IMG/VR virus record: IMGVR_UViG_3300042691_025039
Span: 1 to 42,219 of that record
Source of the DNA: a virus
DNA length: 42,219 bases
Direction: 5' to 3' (one strand)
Shown here: piece by piece, positions 40,632 through 42,219 of the stretch
Layout of the letters: each line of letters starts with the position of its first letter
Numbering within the stretch: position 1 is the stretch's first letter
Position numbers and translations under genes: made by a program
The notes under the pieces: model-generated
The model's database searches: none
What the model was told of the DNA's origin: nothing
What the model saw: only the letters and a program-made list of their open reading frames with translations

Positions 40632-41211
40632 AGATATCATAAGCAAAAACGCTGGTAGAAATGTTCCTAAAGGCGAAGAAGATTTTCTCGCAACACATAC
40701 TGTTAATGATCGTGGCGATGTTAACAAGAATAAGAATGTTTTTACCGCCGATAATGTAAAGCCTGAAGCTAAAGTTCAGAAGAATGATCCTGGCAAGAGA
40801 CATGGTTATCGTAGCGTTGAAGCCGCCGCCGCAGCTTATGAAGAAACAGAAGTCGCTGAAGCTAAGAAGAAAACTACTGGTTCAAAAGTTGGTTCAGAAG
40901 ATGATAGAAATGTAAATGCAACTGATTATGGATATGCATCAACAGGTAGCACAGTATCTGAAAAAAAATGCAATATGACTGCAGAGAACGTAATGTGTGA
41001 AGTACATGGACTTAAAGAATGTTGGAAAGAGGATACATTCTACCATGGAAAAGAACTCGGTGAAAGAGAGATGTCTGACGCTGAGATGAAGAAGCGCGAA
41101 GATATTGTTAAGGGTATGAAAAAAAACGTAGCCGGTTTCAAGCAGAGATATGGTGAAAGAGCAAAAGAAGTAATGTATGCTACTGCAACTAAGAAAGCTA
41201 TGGGCAAATGA
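40615..41211 (+). CDS. Prohead core region protein (gp68 position) with Cys/His cluster
   Basis: 198 residues. The C-terminal segment KKREDIVKGMKKNVAGFKQR, YGERAKEVMYATATKKAM is a widespread signature of a conserved protein at this place in T4-like phages. The N-terminus ISKNAGRNVPKGEEDFLATH is also conserved in style. Residues 119-136 contain CNMTAENVMCEVHGLKEC (Cys119, Cys128, His131, Cys136), a possible metal site. Many Lys and Glu residues, as for core proteins. It overlaps gp67 by 17 bases and the next gene by 4. Role inferred: internal core or scaffold component; T4 gp68 similarity is by position only. Confidence 0.65.
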   Translation: MAKNLRDIISKNAGRNVPKGEEDFLATHTVNDRGDVNKNKNVFTADNVKPEAKVQKNDPGKRHGYRSVEAAAAAYEETEVAEAKKKTTGSKVGSEDDRNVNATDYGYASTGSTVSEKKCNMTAENVMCEVHGLKECWKEDTFYHGKELGEREMSDAEMKKREDIVKGMKKNVAGFKQRYGERAKEVMYATATKKAMGK

Positions 41212-41450
41212 ATATAATTAAACCTACAGCTAATCAAATTTCTTTAACTACAGCTAATACGATTTATAATTCACCTATTGTTTATATTAGTGCAACTACT
41301 GCTGCTGTTATAACAATAGCAAATAGTAGTGTTACTATTGGAACGTTCACAATACCAGCAAATCAATATATTTTTGTTCAAAAGAATCCAACTGATACGA
41401 TTGCTGCTAACGTTGCAGTATTAGCAACTGCCGCATCATATAGAGGTTAA
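41208..41450 (+). CDS. Small beta protein between core genes and protease
   Basis: 80 residues: IIKPTANQISLTTANTIYNS, PIVYISATTAAVITI, FTIPANQYIFVQKNPTDTIA. I know similar small proteins (IIxPTAxxISLxTAN, VxKxPTDT) from marine phages; they look like all-beta virion or decoration proteins. ATGA overlap with the previous gene and only two bases before gp21. T4 has no gene of this kind between gp68 and gp21. Confidence 0.6.
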   Translation: MNIIKPTANQISLTTANTIYNSPIVYISATTAAVITIANSSVTIGTFTIPANQYIFVQKNPTDTIAANVAVLATAASYRG

Positions 41451-41452
41451 AA

Positions 41453-42127
41453 ATGAAACTTATAGCAGAACAAGTCGTAGACGTAGAATATATTTCTGAA
41501 GCTAAAGAAAATGGTGAAAAAGAACATTTCATCAAGGGAATTTTCTTACAAGCTGAACAGAAAAATAGAAACGGCAGAATTTATAGAAAGCCAATCCTTG
41601 AAAAAGAATTGGAAAGATACGTTAGAGAAAATGTAAACTCTAATAGAGCATATGGAGAGCTTGGTCATCCTCAGGGTCCATCTATCAACCTTGATAGAGT
41701 TTCACATATGATTACAGAATTAAAGTGGTCTGGTAATGATGTTTATGGAAAAGCAAAGATTACTGAAACACCAATGGGAAATATTGTAAAAGGTCTTCTA
41801 AAGTCTGGTGCAAATTTAGGTGTTTCATCGAGAGGTATGGGATCTCTAGTAGAAAAAAATGGTGTGATGGAAGTTCAAAATGATTTTCATCTAGCAACTG
41901 CTGCAGATATCGTTGCTGATCCATCTGCTCCAAACGCGTTTGTTCATGGTATCATGGAAAACGTAGATTGGGTTTATGACGAAAGAAATGGCATTTGGGT
42001 TCAAGAAGCAGCTGAAAAGATTAAAACACAATTCAAAAAGATGACTATGGATGAAATTGAAGCTAATAAGCTAGTTGTTTTTGAAAATTTCATTAACAGC
42101 ATTTCATCCAATAAAACACTTATCTAA
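41453..42127 (+). CDS. gp21: Prohead core protease gp21
   Basis: 224 residues. IKGIFLQAEQKNRNGRIYRK, GELGHPQGPSINLDRVSHMI (His72), LKSGANLGVSSRGMGSL (Ser125/Ser126) and DIVADPSAPNAFVHGIMENV match the T4-type serine protease of the herpes/HK97 protease fold. It cleaves core and capsid proteins during head maturation. Length close to T4 gp21 (212). Confidence 0.92.
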   Translation: MKLIAEQVVDVEYISEAKENGEKEHFIKGIFLQAEQKNRNGRIYRKPILEKELERYVRENVNSNRAYGELGHPQGPSINLDRVSHMITELKWSGNDVYGKAKITETPMGNIVKGLLKSGANLGVSSRGMGSLVEKNGVMEVQNDFHLATAADIVADPSAPNAFVHGIMENVDWVYDERNGIWVQEAAEKIKTQFKKMTMDEIEANKLVVFENFINSISSNKTLI

Positions 42128-42139
42128 ACGTATTAATTA

Positions 42140-42147
42140 TATAAATA
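42140..42147 (+). promoter_or_regulatory. Late promoter upstream of the gp22-position gene
   Basis: Exact TATAAATA in the gap after gp21, 29 bases before ATG 42177, with AAGGAGA as ribosome site. T4 also has late transcription starting near this point of the head gene cluster. Confidence 0.7.
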
Positions 42148-42176
42148 ATTATTAAAAATACTAAGGAGATCCTTAA

Positions 42177-42219
42177 ATGAGTAAAGAACTAGAAAATCAA
42201 GAAATTGAAGTAACAGAAA
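42177..42219 (+). CDS. Start of a gene at the gp22 (prohead scaffold) position, 3' truncated
   Basis: Fourteen codons are present: MSKELENQEIEVTE. Strong ribosome site AAGGAG eight bases upstream and a late promoter. In T4-type phages the gene after gp21 is the major scaffold gp22, a Glu-rich helical protein; the acidic start fits, but the sequence ends at the window edge. Confidence 0.55.
   Translation, partial: MSKELENQEIEVTE

Overview
The window is a late, structural region of a large tailed phage of the T4 superfamily (myovirus with a contractile tail). The evidence is the conserved gene order gp13-gp14-gp15-gp16-gp17-gp18-gp19-gp20-gp67-(gp68 position)-gp21-(gp22), a gp8-type baseplate wedge protein, and T4-like late promoter boxes (TATAAATA) placed ahead of transcription units. 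The DNA is visibly A+T rich and coding density is very high; genes abut or overlap by 1-25 bases and no gene-free stretch exceeds about 70 bases. DUF4815 structural protein, LamG fibres and Tyr/Gly repeat fibres point to the marine/alphaproteobacterial/cyanophage-like branch rather than to enterobacterial T4 itself. The host cannot be named from the sequence.

Layout. 1-11.1 kb: baseplate and tail periphery. A 5'-truncated structural protein, an enlarged gp8, and a DUF4815 protein whose C-terminal part appears to have been split off into two further genes, the first of which is a strange Thr/Gly- and Asp-rich protein. 11.1-22.7 kb: tail-fibre/adhesin cluster built from reused modules (two paralogous long fibres, a four-LamG adhesin, a Tyr/Gly-repeat protein, several small accessory proteins and a coiled-coil protein). 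22.7-24.5 kb: a small accessory protein, then a plus-strand glycosyltransferase and a 2OG-oxygenase-like protein. 24.5-30.9 kb: the only minus-strand block, nine tightly coupled genes encoding two methyltransferases, a 2OG-Fe(II) oxygenase, two P-loop sulfotransferase-like proteins, two glycosyltransferase-like proteins and two unknown proteins. 31.0-42.2 kb: neck, packaging, sheath, tube, portal, prohead core and prohead protease, ending in the first codons of a gene at the gp22 scaffold position.

How it works together. The plus-strand genes make the baseplate, fibres, neck, tail, packaging motor and prohead. The inverted enzyme cassette lies between the fibre cluster and the neck genes and appears to be driven by one half of a perfect 12-bp palindrome, TATTTATAAATA, whose other half serves gp13. 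It therefore looks co-timed with virion assembly. Its enzyme mix (glycosyl transfer, O/N-methylation, possible sulfation, hydroxylation), with most classes present twice, suggests a late modification pathway for a glycan or for virion proteins. That cassette and its palindromic divergent late promoter are the most promising candidates for an undescribed system here. No tRNA, CRISPR array, IS element or attachment site was seen.
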